NCBI GenBank assembly: GCA_017454585.1
Contig: JAFTCU010000324.1
Coordinates: 1-26,625, forward strand
Source of the DNA: Thermoguttaceae bacterium
GTDB taxonomy: Bacteria > Planctomycetota > Planctomycetia > Pirellulales > Thermoguttaceae
Direction: 5' to 3'
DNA length: 26,625 nt
Part shown: positions 7,520 through 14,785 of the stretch, in pieces
Numbering within the stretch: position 1 is the stretch's first letter
How the letters are laid out: each line of letters begins with the position of its first letter
Notes under the pieces: generated by a model
The model's database searches: none
What the model saw: the letters and a program-made list of their open reading frames with translations, nothing else
Told to the model about the DNA's origin: nothing
Translations under genes and position numbers: made by a program

Positions 7520-8791
7520 ATGAGAAAAATCTTTCCTTTCACGTTCGTGTTCCAGTTCCTGCTGGCCACGGTTTTACTTGCCGCCAATTACAGTTTTTAT
7601 GGAGAGACCGACAAAAATCCTCTTGAATACCAGCCGGGCGAGGAAATGACGTTCAAAATCCAGGCGCTCCTTGACGGCAAACCCGTTGACGGCGTAAAAT
7701 TCACCTGGCGCCGGACCGGCGACGATGGGATCACCGAGTCGGGCGAAACCGTTTCCAACGCCTCGGAGCCGTTCCTCATCAAGACGTCACTCAAGGTCCC
7801 CGGGTTCGTGTACGTTTTTTGTCAGGCGATCGGTGAAGACGGCAAGCCGCTCAAACGCGAACCGGAGCCACAGTACTGCAAAAACGTCGAGTTTTACGGC
7901 GGCGCGGGCGTATTGATGGACGAGATCAAAAGCGCACCGGAGCCGGAAGGTTTTGACGCCTACTGGGACGGTCAGAAAGCGCGCCTGGAGGAAGTGCCCG
8001 TCGAGGCGCTCGAAATGGTCCCGGTCGAAAGCGGCGACCCGAATGTACTCTGCTGGGACGTGAAGATCCGGTGCATCGGGAAGCCCGCCTCCGGCTACTT
8101 GTGTATGCCCAAAGACGCGAAGGAAAAGTCGCTCCCGGCGGAAGTTTCTTTCCACGGGTACGGCTGCAACAGCGCGAACAAGCCGGTCGGATTCGGCAGA
8201 CGGGGGATTGCCCTGAACATTAATATTCACGGGATCCTGAACGGCCAACCGCAGGAGTATTACACCAGCCTCTTCCAGGGCGAGCTGCGCGGGTTCGGCT
8301 TCAACAAAGAGGAAAACCAGAAAACCGAAACGAGCTACCTGAACGGGATCATTCTCCGCGCGCTGCGGGCGGTTCAGTTCGTCAAGACTCTTCCCGAGTG
8401 GGACGGCAAAAACCTGAAAGTCACGGGCGGAAGCGGCGGCGCGTTCCAGAGTCTGAGCGTCGCGGGCCTCGACCACGATGTGACCGAGTGTTACGCGAAT
8501 GTGGCGTGGTGCCTCGACCTTTCCGGTCCGACCAAAATGAACCGCCTCACCGGCTGGCGGCCCGAATGGACCGAAGCGCTGGAGTTTCTCGATCCGGCCA
8601 ATCACGCGAAGCGGATCCAGTGCCCCGTGACGATGGACGCGGGCCTGGGGGATTACGTCTGCCCGCCGTCGGGCCAGGTGGTCGTTTTCAATAATTTGTC
8701 GGTTCCGAAGAAACTGACGTTCCATCAGGGCAATACGCACGGGTACGGCATGCCCAACGGAAAAGCGTACACGATGGAAGGCGGTAAATGA
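7520..8791 (+). CDS. Exported acetyl xylan esterase-family protein (AXE1/CE7-like)
   Basis: This 423-residue secreted alpha/beta-hydrolase probably removes acetyl groups from xylan or xylo-oligosaccharides. The ATG at 7520 gives a signal peptide (MRKIFPFTFVFQFLLATVLLAA). Residues of about 25-125 form an Ig-like beta domain (EYQPGEEMTFKIQALLDGKPVDG). The hydrolase follows, with the AXE1 landmarks: FHGYGC near 211, the nucleophile elbow GGSGGA (Ser305), DAGLGDYVCPPS (Asp378) and GNTHGYG (His407), giving a complete Ser-Asp-His triad. The elbow normally reads GxSQGG, so GGSGGA is slightly atypical. No Shine-Dalgarno sequence is visible. The last codons (GGC GGT AAA TGA) lie inside the dispersed repeat at 8778-8814. 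Confidence 0.88.
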   Translation: MRKIFPFTFVFQFLLATVLLAANYSFYGETDKNPLEYQPGEEMTFKIQALLDGKPVDGVKFTWRRTGDDGITESGETVSNASEPFLIKTSLKVPGFVYVFCQAIGEDGKPLKREPEPQYCKNVEFYGGAGVLMDEIKSAPEPEGFDAYWDGQKARLEEVPVEALEMVPVESGDPNVLCWDVKIRCIGKPASGYLCMPKDAKEKSLPAEVSFHGYGCNSANKPVGFGRRGIALNINIHGILNGQPQEYYTSLFQGELRGFGFNKEENQKTETSYLNGIILRALRAVQFVKTLPEWDGKNLKVTGGSGGAFQSLSVAGLDHDVTECYANVAWCLDLSGPTKMNRLTGWRPEWTEALEFLDPANHAKRIQCPVTMDAGLGDYVCPPSGQVVVFNNLSVPKKLTFHQGNTHGYGMPNGKAYTMEGGK

Positions 8792-8814
8792 AGCGCGAAG
8801 CGCGGAATTACGCG
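8778..8814. repeat. Dispersed repeat copy overlapping two convergent stop codons
   Basis: This 37-bp stretch matches the copy at 3753-3788 in AAGGCGG, AAATG, GCGAAGC and GGAATTACGCG. It contains the esterase stop (TGA, 8789-8791) and, on the other strand, the flavoprotein stop (TAA, 8808-8810, inside the TAATTCC block). The block GCGCGGAATTACGCGC is itself a short palindrome. Confidence 0.75.
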
Positions 8815-10187
8815 CCGGTCTGACTCGCTCCGGTCTGACTCGCTCCGGTCTGACTCGCTCCGGTCTGACTCGCTCCGGTCTGACTCGCTCCGGTCTGACT
8901 CGCTCCGGCGCTTTGCCCCGCCAGAAGCCCGGACGAAAACGCGAACTGGAGGTTGAACCCACCCGTGTCGCCGTCCACGTCGAGCACTTCCCCAGCGAAA
9001 TAAAGTCCCGGCACCAGTCGGGATTCCATCGTCTGCCGATTCACCTGCTCCAGCGCGATTCCCCCCGCCGTCACCATCGCCTCGCGGAAGCCGCCGAGAT
9101 TTTGAATCACGAGCGCAAAATCCTTCAAAAGTTTCAGGAGGGTTTTGCGCGTTTTTTTGGTCACTTCCCACGCTTTCATTTCCGCCGAAACCCCTTCCGT
9201 CCGAAGCAGTTCCGCCACGAAACGGTCCGGAAGCCGAAACTCCGTGCGGATCAGATTCCCAATCTCTTTCTGCGGGTTTTCCTGAAACAGTTCATTGAGC
9301 CGCGCGTCCTCCAGCCCCTCGGCGAGCGTCAGATGAAGTTCATCCCCGGGCAGAAAATCCCGGCTGAAGTCCAGAATTCCCGGGCCGGAAAGACCGTGGT
9401 GGGTGAAAAGCACGTCGCCACGGCGCTCCGCGAGTTTTTTCCCGGACCGCCAAAGCGTCACGAGCATTTCCGGAAGCGCGATCCCGGCGCAGGACGCGAA
9501 CGCGTACGCCTTCACCGTCACGGGCGTGAGCGCCGGGCGCAGCTCGACAAACGGAAGATTGAAAAGCCGGGCTAAAATCTGACCGTCGCCCGTGGAACCC
9601 GTCGCGGGAAACGATTTTCCACCGACCGCGCAGACGAGTTTTTCGGCCTGAAACGCCCAGCCCGAGCGCGTTTTCGTCTCAAAAATCGACGTTTCTTCGT
9701 TTCGGCTCAAGTCCGTGACTTCTTCGCCGCAGAGGATTCGAACGCCGGCGTCTTCGCAAGCCTCCAGCAGGACCCGCAGCACATCGCGCGAATTCTCGGA
9801 ACGGGGGAAAATCTTCCCGTCATTCAGCTCAACACACGGCAAACCCCGGGACGCCAGAAACGCCACAAGATTTTGATTCGTGAAGTTCATCAGCGCCGGC
9901 TTCACGAAACGGGCCTTGCGTACATCCTGGCCATAATGAGTAAAAAAATCGTCGATCGGGCCGGCGTGCGTGACATTGCACCGGCCGCTTCCCGCAATGA
10001 GGAGCTTCCGGCCCGGCTTCGGCATTTTCTCGATCAGAAAGATTTTCTTCCGGTTTTTCCTCAAATCGAAATTCGACGCAGAAAGCCCCGCCGCGCCGAG
10101 TGCCGCCATAAGTCCCGCCGGTCCCGCGCCCAGAATCAGGACGTCCGCCTGCTCTTCCCGGCCCGAGGATTTCACAGAATTTTCCAC
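8808..10187 (-). CDS. HI0933/BaiN-family NAD(P)/FAD-dependent oxidoreductase
   Basis: The protein has 459 residues and is a cytoplasmic flavoprotein of the HI0933/YhiN/BaiN family. Members include BaiN-type bile-acid enzymes and proteins annotated as aminoacetone oxidase; the substrate here is unknown. Landmarks are the FAD dinucleotide-binding GAGPAG (residues 20-25), IEKMPKPGRKLLIAGSGRCNVTH, KIFPRSENSRDVLRVL, AVGGKSFPATGSTGDG and the C-terminal GLYFAGEVLDVDGDTGGFNLQFAFSS. The start is a GTG at 10187 preceded by AAGGGGGA, overlapping the activase gene by 16 bp. The normal family end (LLAGQSA) is followed by six GASQT units plus GA, encoded by the tandem repeat at 8816-8905, so the protein carries a low-complexity tail of about 30 residues. 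The stop lies in the dispersed repeat. Confidence 0.93.
   Translation of the reverse strand: MENSVKSSGREEQADVLILGAGPAGLMAALGAAGLSASNFDLRKNRKKIFLIEKMPKPGRKLLIAGSGRCNVTHAGPIDDFFTHYGQDVRKARFVKPALMNFTNQNLVAFLASRGLPCVELNDGKIFPRSENSRDVLRVLLEACEDAGVRILCGEEVTDLSRNEETSIFETKTRSGWAFQAEKLVCAVGGKSFPATGSTGDGQILARLFNLPFVELRPALTPVTVKAYAFASCAGIALPEMLVTLWRSGKKLAERRGDVLFTHHGLSGPGILDFSRDFLPGDELHLTLAEGLEDARLNELFQENPQKEIGNLIRTEFRLPDRFVAELLRTEGVSAEMKAWEVTKKTRKTLLKLLKDFALVIQNLGGFREAMVTAGGIALEQVNRQTMESRLVPGLYFAGEVLDVDGDTGGFNLQFAFSSGLLAGQSAGASQTGASQTGASQTGASQTGASQTGASQTGA
8816..8905. repeat. 15-bp tandem repeat, six perfect copies
   Basis: Six exact copies of CGGTCTGACTCGCTC run head to tail, with a partial CGG following. 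The period is a multiple of three, so on the minus strand it adds whole GASQT units to the flavoprotein. Copy-number change would lengthen or shorten the tail without breaking the frame. Confidence 0.97.
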
Positions 10188-11011
10188 GGAATCCCCCTTT
10201 CCTCGAACGGGGCGGTGAAGATTTCGTGCGTCCGCTCCTCCGGAAATTCAGGTTTGTACTCGAGGCCGACCAGATGGTACTTCGCGCCGGCGGTCAGATG
10301 GTACGGCAAAATCTCGACCCGCTGAAGTGTAGGGATCCCCCCGGCGAGTTCCGCGAATCGGGTCAAGCACTCGAGCGAGTCGTTCACCTCCGGGATCAGC
10401 GGGATCCGGAAGACGAACGGTTTCCCGGACTCTTTGAGCTGCTCGACGTTCCGCAAAACCAGCGCCAGATCCCCGCCGCAGTAGTGTCGGAAGCCCTCGG
10501 GCGTCGGGTGCTTGAGGTCCTGAAAGACGAAGTCACAGAATTCCAGCCCAAGCCGATAAAACTCGGGGCTGACGGCGCCGGAGGTTTCCACCGCGGTCTG
10601 AACGCCATTTTCGTGGAGTTTGCGCATCACCTCCCGCACAAACGGAGCCTGAGCGAGCGGCTCGCCTCCCGAAAAAGTCACTCCGCCGCCGCTCATGGCG
10701 TAAACGTCGGCCTGCCGCAGGAGTTTCGCCACCAGTTCGTCCGAGTCCATCCGAAAGCCGCACAAACGTTTCGCGCCCGTGGGGCAGAAACTCTCCGGCA
10801 AAGCGTCCGGCGCGTGCTCTTTGAGGCAGTTTCCGCAGTGCCGACACTTCTGCGCGTTGAACAGAATTTGCGGCTCGAACGCGATCCCCTCCGGATTGTG
10901 GCACCAGGCGCAGCGCAGCGGGCAGCCTTTCAGAAAGACCGTCGTGCGAATGCCCGCTCCGTCAAAAATGGAGAATTCGCGGATCTCGAAAATGGTGGCT
11001 GAAAGCGGCAT
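10172..11011 (-). CDS. Glycyl-radical enzyme activating protein (radical SAM)
   Basis: This 279-residue radical SAM protein of the pyruvate formate-lyase activase family cleaves SAM to install a glycyl radical on a partner enzyme. The start DGAGIRTTVFLKGCPLRCAWC contains the Cys30-x3-Cys34-x2-Cys37 motif for the catalytic 4Fe-4S cluster. An insert with C56-x2-C59-x2-C62 and C76, C84 could bind a further cluster, as in activases of PFL-like dehydratases and decarboxylases. MSGGGVTFSGGEPLAQ (GGEP SAM motif), VETSGAVSP and DLKHPTPEGFRHYCGG follow. No glycyl-radical enzyme is in the window, so its substrate protein must lie elsewhere. No Shine-Dalgarno sequence is seen at the ATG. Confidence 0.92.
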   Translation of the reverse strand: MPLSATIFEIREFSIFDGAGIRTTVFLKGCPLRCAWCHNPEGIAFEPQILFNAQKCRHCGNCLKEHAPDALPESFCPTGAKRLCGFRMDSDELVAKLLRQADVYAMSGGGVTFSGGEPLAQAPFVREVMRKLHENGVQTAVETSGAVSPEFYRLGLEFCDFVFQDLKHPTPEGFRHYCGGDLALVLRNVEQLKESGKPFVFRIPLIPEVNDSLECLTRFAELAGGIPTLQRVEILPYHLTAGAKYHLVGLEYKPEFPEERTHEIFTAPFEERGIPWKIL

Positions 11012-11127
11012 GAGGGATTTTGGGGATTCAAGGACTCAATGATTCAAAAAAGCCGGACTCGAAAATTTTAAGGAAGCTTCAAACCTCACATTCTAAACTC
11101 TAAATCCATTTCACTTTAAGCTTTTTA

Positions 11128-11261
11128 TTTAAACACGGATTTACACGGATTCAGGGGATTAAATGGATTTCTTTTTTTGAATTAAAATGGAGAAAATTCA
11201 CGTGTACCCCCTTTAAATAATCTGCGGAAATCCTTTTAATCCGTGGAAATCCGTGTTTAAA
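11128..11261. repeat. 24-bp inverted repeat in the fusA-activase gap
   Basis: The 322-bp gap 11012-11333 has no gene. It contains arms at 11128-11151 and 11238-11261 that are reverse complements except for one base (core TTTAAACACGGATTT). The 86 bp between them holds further diverged copies of the GGATT/AATCC motif. The arms could form a long hairpin downstream of fusA or be a small non-autonomous repeat. Confidence 0.8.
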
Positions 11262-11333
11262 TTAAGGTTTGAACCAGACGGTGCTCTCACTCCGGAAAAT
11301 GGGTTCAGGTTTTGGAAACTTCCTTTTAGTTTT

Positions 11334-13436
11334 TCATTTCCCACTCAACTGCTTCTTCCGCTCCAGGATCACTTCGTCCTGAAGGTGCGCTGGGAGTGGC
11401 CTGTAGCGTGAGAACATCAGGAGGAAAGTCCCCTGCCCTTGCGTGATACTTCTCAGGTCGGTCATGTAACCGAACGTTTCGGCAAGCGGCACTTCCCCCT
11501 CAATGCGAACGGTCCCCTGAACGATTTCCGTGTTCATGATCACGCCGCGGCGCTGGGAAAGATCGCCCACGACAGACCCCTGGAAACTCTGCGGGCATTC
11601 GATCGCGATCTTCATCACCGGCTCAAGCAGGCATGGCTTCGTTTTCGGGAAATACTCGCGAATCGTTGTCTGCGCGCAAATCTGGAACGCCATGTCCGAA
11701 CTATCGACCTCGTGGTACGACCCGTCGTTCACGATATAGTGCAGATTCACGATCGGGAACCCTGCCACAGGGCCTTTATCGAGCGACTTGCGCACCCCCT
11801 TTTCAATGGCCGGAATGTACTGACGCGGAATGCGCCCGCCAACCACGTGTTCCTCGAAGAGGAAGAATTCATCCGTCCCCTCTCCCGAAAGAGGCAAAAG
11901 CTCACCCACGATGGGCGCGTATTGGCCGGAACCGCCGGTCTGCTTTCTGTACCGGTAATCAAATTTACACGGCTGGGTCGGCGCTTCGCGGTAGTTCACA
12001 CGCGGGTTGGAAACCTCCACGTCCACCTTGTACTCCCGCCGGATACGCTCGACGTAAACCTCCAGATGCAACTCGCCCATACCGGACATGATCGTCTCAG
12101 AGGTTTCCTGGTCGGTCGTAATGATCAGCGTTGGGTCCTCCCGGCGGAAACGCTGAAGGGCTTTCCCGAGTTTATTCGCGTCGCCCCGTTCTTTCGGCGT
12201 GATCGCGACCTGGATCACCGGCTCCGGCACATACATACTTTGGAGTGTGCAGAACGGGTACTCACTGCAAAACGTGTCGCCGGAAGCACAGTCAAGCCCC
12301 ATGATCGCCACGATCTCGCCAGCCCCCGCTTCTTCAATTTCCATTCGCTCGTCGGCGTGTATCCTCACGATTCGGCCGAACCGCTCACGGTTCCCGGTGC
12401 GCTGATTGTAGTACTGCTCGCCCTTCCGGAACGACCCCTGATAAATACGCATAAAAACGAGCGTCCCGTATGGGTCCTCCACGATCTTGAACGCCATCGC
12501 AACAGTCGGGAGCGCCGAATCCGGCTTGAGCGCGATCTCCCTGTGCGGCTCCTGAAACTCCAGCGCGGTCGGATGCGTGTCGGTCGGGGCCGGCAAAAAT
12601 TCCACGACCGCGTCGAGAAGCGGCTGGACCCCTTTATTCTTGTACGCCGTCCCCATATAGACCGGCGTCATAAGGCCCGCCTGCGTCGCGCTGCGGATGA
12701 CCTCACAAATCTTCTCGTTCGTGATTTTCTCGCTTTCATCGCTCAGAAGCAGTTCCAAAATATCGTCGCTGAACATGGAAAGGCTTTCGAGCATCTTCCC
12801 GCGGTACTCCTCCACCACCTCGCAGAGATTTTCGGGGCACGGCTCCCGGCGGACTTTCTCGCCGTTCGCCCCGTCGAAGTAGATCGCCTCGCGGGTGATG
12901 AGGTCCACGACCCCTTGAAAATCGTTCTCTTTCCCGATGGGGTACTCCATCATCACCGGGTTACAGGCGAGCCTCTCGTGAAGCTGACGCACGACCTCGA
13001 ACGGATTCGCGCCGGTCCGGTCCATTTTATTGATGAACGCCAGGCGCGGCACTTTGTAACGGCGCATTTGGCGGTCGATCGTCAGTGACTGGGGCTGGAC
13101 CCCGCCGACGGCACAAAGGACCAAGACCGCCCCGTCCAGCACGCGCAGGGAGCGTTCGACCTCGACCGTAAAATCCACGTGCCCCGGCGTATCGATCAGG
13201 TTGATCTGACGGTCCTTCCAATGAACGGTCGTGGCCGCGCTCTGGATCGTGATCCCGCGCTCGCGCTCCAGGTCCATCGAGTCCATCGTCGCGCCGGCGC
13301 CTTCGGAGATCTCGTTCATGCGATGGATCCGGCCGGCATAAAAAAGAATACGCTCGCTGAGCGTGGTTTTTCCCGAGTCGATGTGCGCCGCAATGCCAAT
13401 ATTACGAATGATAGAAACAGGATTCAATTCCGCCAC
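11334..13436 (-). CDS. fusA: Elongation factor G (spd/mitochondrial EFG1 type)
   Basis: This GTPase drives ribosomal translocation. At 700 residues it is full length. The G1 motif is AHIDSGKTT (17-25) rather than the common AHIDAGKTT, followed by ERGITIQSAATT (G2), DTPGHVDF (G3) and FINKMDR (G4). The text LDGAVLVLCAVGGVQPQSLTIDRQMRRY is typical of mitochondrial EFG1 and the spirochaete-planctomycete EF-G class. Domain IV (KQTGGSGQYAPIVGE) and domain V (ECPQSFQGSVVGDLSQRRG) are intact. In such lineages a second EF-G usually handles recycling; this one is more likely the translocation factor, which is inference. The start is GTG at 13436. A clear promoter lies upstream. Confidence 0.97.
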   Translation of the reverse strand: MAELNPVSIIRNIGIAAHIDSGKTTLSERILFYAGRIHRMNEISEGAGATMDSMDLERERGITIQSAATTVHWKDRQINLIDTPGHVDFTVEVERSLRVLDGAVLVLCAVGGVQPQSLTIDRQMRRYKVPRLAFINKMDRTGANPFEVVRQLHERLACNPVMMEYPIGKENDFQGVVDLITREAIYFDGANGEKVRREPCPENLCEVVEEYRGKMLESLSMFSDDILELLLSDESEKITNEKICEVIRSATQAGLMTPVYMGTAYKNKGVQPLLDAVVEFLPAPTDTHPTALEFQEPHREIALKPDSALPTVAMAFKIVEDPYGTLVFMRIYQGSFRKGEQYYNQRTGNRERFGRIVRIHADERMEIEEAGAGEIVAIMGLDCASGDTFCSEYPFCTLQSMYVPEPVIQVAITPKERGDANKLGKALQRFRREDPTLIITTDQETSETIMSGMGELHLEVYVERIRREYKVDVEVSNPRVNYREAPTQPCKFDYRYRKQTGGSGQYAPIVGELLPLSGEGTDEFFLFEEHVVGGRIPRQYIPAIEKGVRKSLDKGPVAGFPIVNLHYIVNDGSYHEVDSSDMAFQICAQTTIREYFPKTKPCLLEPVMKIAIECPQSFQGSVVGDLSQRRGVIMNTEIVQGTVRIEGEVPLAETFGYMTDLRSITQGQGTFLLMFSRYRPLPAHLQDEVILERKKQLSGK

Positions 13437-13511
13437 GATTTGCCAGCTTTCAGTAAACAGTGTAAATGGTAAAAAGTCTTAAAATGAAAAGAAGACGAGC
13501 AATTCCATACT

Positions 13512-13539
13512 ATTTTAGCAGAAATAATTTTTTTATCAA
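13512..13539 (-). promoter_or_regulatory. fusA promoter
   Basis: On the minus strand: -35 TTGATA (13534-13539), 16-bp A/T-rich spacer, -10 TAAAAT (13512-13517). The start site should lie near 13505, giving a leader of about 70 nt. Two terminators separate it from nagA. Confidence 0.6.
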
Positions 13540-13570
13540 GAGGAATCGCCGAAATTTCTCAAATACGATT

Positions 13571-13595
13571 AAAAGCAGGGGCTCTTTACCCCCGC
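13571..13595 (-). terminator. Second terminator hairpin after nagA
   Basis: GCAGGGG pairs with CCCCCGC (G-U wobble on the minus strand) around a 7-nt loop, followed by TTTT on the minus strand. It backs up the terminator at 13606-13631. Confidence 0.6.
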
Positions 13596-13605
13596 TCGGC
13601 CTCGT

Positions 13606-13631
13606 AAAAACCACCATTTTGAGATGGCGGT
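13606..13631 (-). terminator. Rho-independent terminator of nagA
   Basis: On the minus strand ACCGCCAT pairs with ATGGTGGT (one G-U) around a 6-nt loop and runs straight into TTTTT. It begins 4 bp after the nagA stop codon. Confidence 0.8.
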
Positions 13632-13634
13632 ATT

Positions 13635-14708
13635 CTATACAAACACGTACGGTGTGTATTCCCAATCGAAATCTTTACCGATCAGAAACGCAAGCGGGGC
13701 GCCGCTAGCAGCAAACCAGAGTTCCTCAGGGGACGCAAAACCAAGCTCCTTCACGTGTTTCCAGTCCTCCCAGAGTGATTTGGCCGCTCCCGCCAAAACC
13801 TTTGGGCTTCCCTTTATGTGCAGTTTTCGTTCCGGCGTCAGAACGACGTCCCCGCCGATGTGCGTGTGGTACTCGCCCGGTTCTTTGCCAGCGTATTGTG
13901 TTGCGTCGCTGATGAGGAAGGTACGTCCACGGCCTTTCATCCGGTAGAAAACCTTCAGCATTTCGGGCGGGAGATGAAACCCATCTCCAATCATTGAAAC
14001 CGAGAGCAGATCCTCCGCAAGCGCCGCCCAGATCGGGTTTTCGTGACGCGGAAGAAGCTGGGCGCAAGCATTTCCCAAGTGCGTCGCCAGTACGGCCCCG
14101 GCCTCAACCGCCGCGTGAATTTGGGCCGCTGAAGCGTGCGTGTGACCGACCGCCGGCAGGATCCCGTTCGATTTCAAAATCGCGGTAAAACGCCGCACCG
14201 TCTCCATGTCCGCGTGCGGGCTGAACGTCATGATGCGGATGCGCCCGTTCGCCGCCTTTTGCCACGCCTCGATCCACTTTTCCGCCTGCGGGTCATCGAG
14301 CGCCATCACGTCCTCAAGCGGATGTGCCCCTCTGTAGCCCTCCTCTGGCGAGATGAACGGCCCTTCCAAGTGGTAAAACGGCGCCGCCGCCAGTTCAGTT
14401 TCTCCTCCCTGCTGCGTTTCCGCGCGGTAAGCCTCCAGCCGAGTGAGTTGCTCTTCAAGCGTTTGGCCCTGATTCGTGATAAGTGTCGGCAGAGCACATG
14501 TCACACGGTGTTCACGGAGCGCTTTCAACGCCTGACGGTAGTCGGCCAGCGTGATTTTCGGGTCGTTGAAATCGACGCCCCCGAAACCATTGACCTGAAT
14601 GTCCACGAGTCCCGGTGCGATGTGCTTCAGCCCCGGCCCGTTCGGGATCTCCGTGATCTGCTGATTCTCAACCGAAACCGGCGTTTCATTCCAAAGAAGA
14701 CCTTTCAT
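13635..14708 (-). CDS. nagA: N-acetylglucosamine-6-phosphate deacetylase
   Basis: This amidohydrolase-fold enzyme converts GlcNAc-6-P to GlcN-6-P plus acetate in amino-sugar catabolism or cell-wall recycling. Family motifs appear in order: HIAPGLVDIQVNGFGGVDFND, FYHLEGPFISPEEGYRGAH (metal-ligand Glu), VGHTHASAAQIHAAVEAGA (His), ATHLGNACAQL (His), SMIGDGFHLPPEML and FLISDATQYAG (catalytic Asp). I chose the ATG at 14708 over a GTG at 14714 because GGAGAG is better spaced from it; this gives 357 residues, slightly short but normal. No nagB or transporter is adjacent. It follows the fabF terminator and ends in tandem terminators. Confidence 0.93.
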   Translation of the reverse strand: MKGLLWNETPVSVENQQITEIPNGPGLKHIAPGLVDIQVNGFGGVDFNDPKITLADYRQALKALREHRVTCALPTLITNQGQTLEEQLTRLEAYRAETQQGGETELAAAPFYHLEGPFISPEEGYRGAHPLEDVMALDDPQAEKWIEAWQKAANGRIRIMTFSPHADMETVRRFTAILKSNGILPAVGHTHASAAQIHAAVEAGAVLATHLGNACAQLLPRHENPIWAALAEDLLSVSMIGDGFHLPPEMLKVFYRMKGRGRTFLISDATQYAGKEPGEYHTHIGGDVVLTPERKLHIKGSPKVLAGAAKSLWEDWKHVKELGFASPEELWFAASGAPLAFLIGKDFDWEYTPYVFV

Positions 14709-14727
14709 TTTCACTCTCCCACTTCAC

Positions 14728-14763
14728 AAAAAAATCCGACCGGGATATGGGTCCCAGCCGGAT
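14728..14763 (-). terminator. Terminator of the fab-type cluster
   Basis: A hairpin (ATCCG...CGGAT and GGGA...TCCC with two mismatches, loop TATGGG) is followed on the minus strand by seven T. It lies between fabF and nagA. Confidence 0.7.
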
Positions 14764-14785
14764 CAAGCCCTTAAAAATTCGTTGA

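Noticed and set aside
8816..8905. CRISPR or transposon end
   Set aside because: The copies are directly adjacent with no spacers; it is a simple in-frame minisatellite.
7787..8962. 391-codon open frame on the minus strand
   Set aside because: It is antisense to the esterase and runs through the tandem repeat (RPERV units); it has no domain and conflicts with two well-supported genes.
7620..11010. Visibly G+C-richer block that might be horizontally acquired
   Set aside because: fusA and nagA look similarly rich, no mobility gene or attachment site flanks the block, and I did not compute composition.
11439..13088. 549-codon open frame on the plus strand
   Set aside because: It is antisense to fusA, with an Arg/His-rich composition typical of a shadow frame and no domain.
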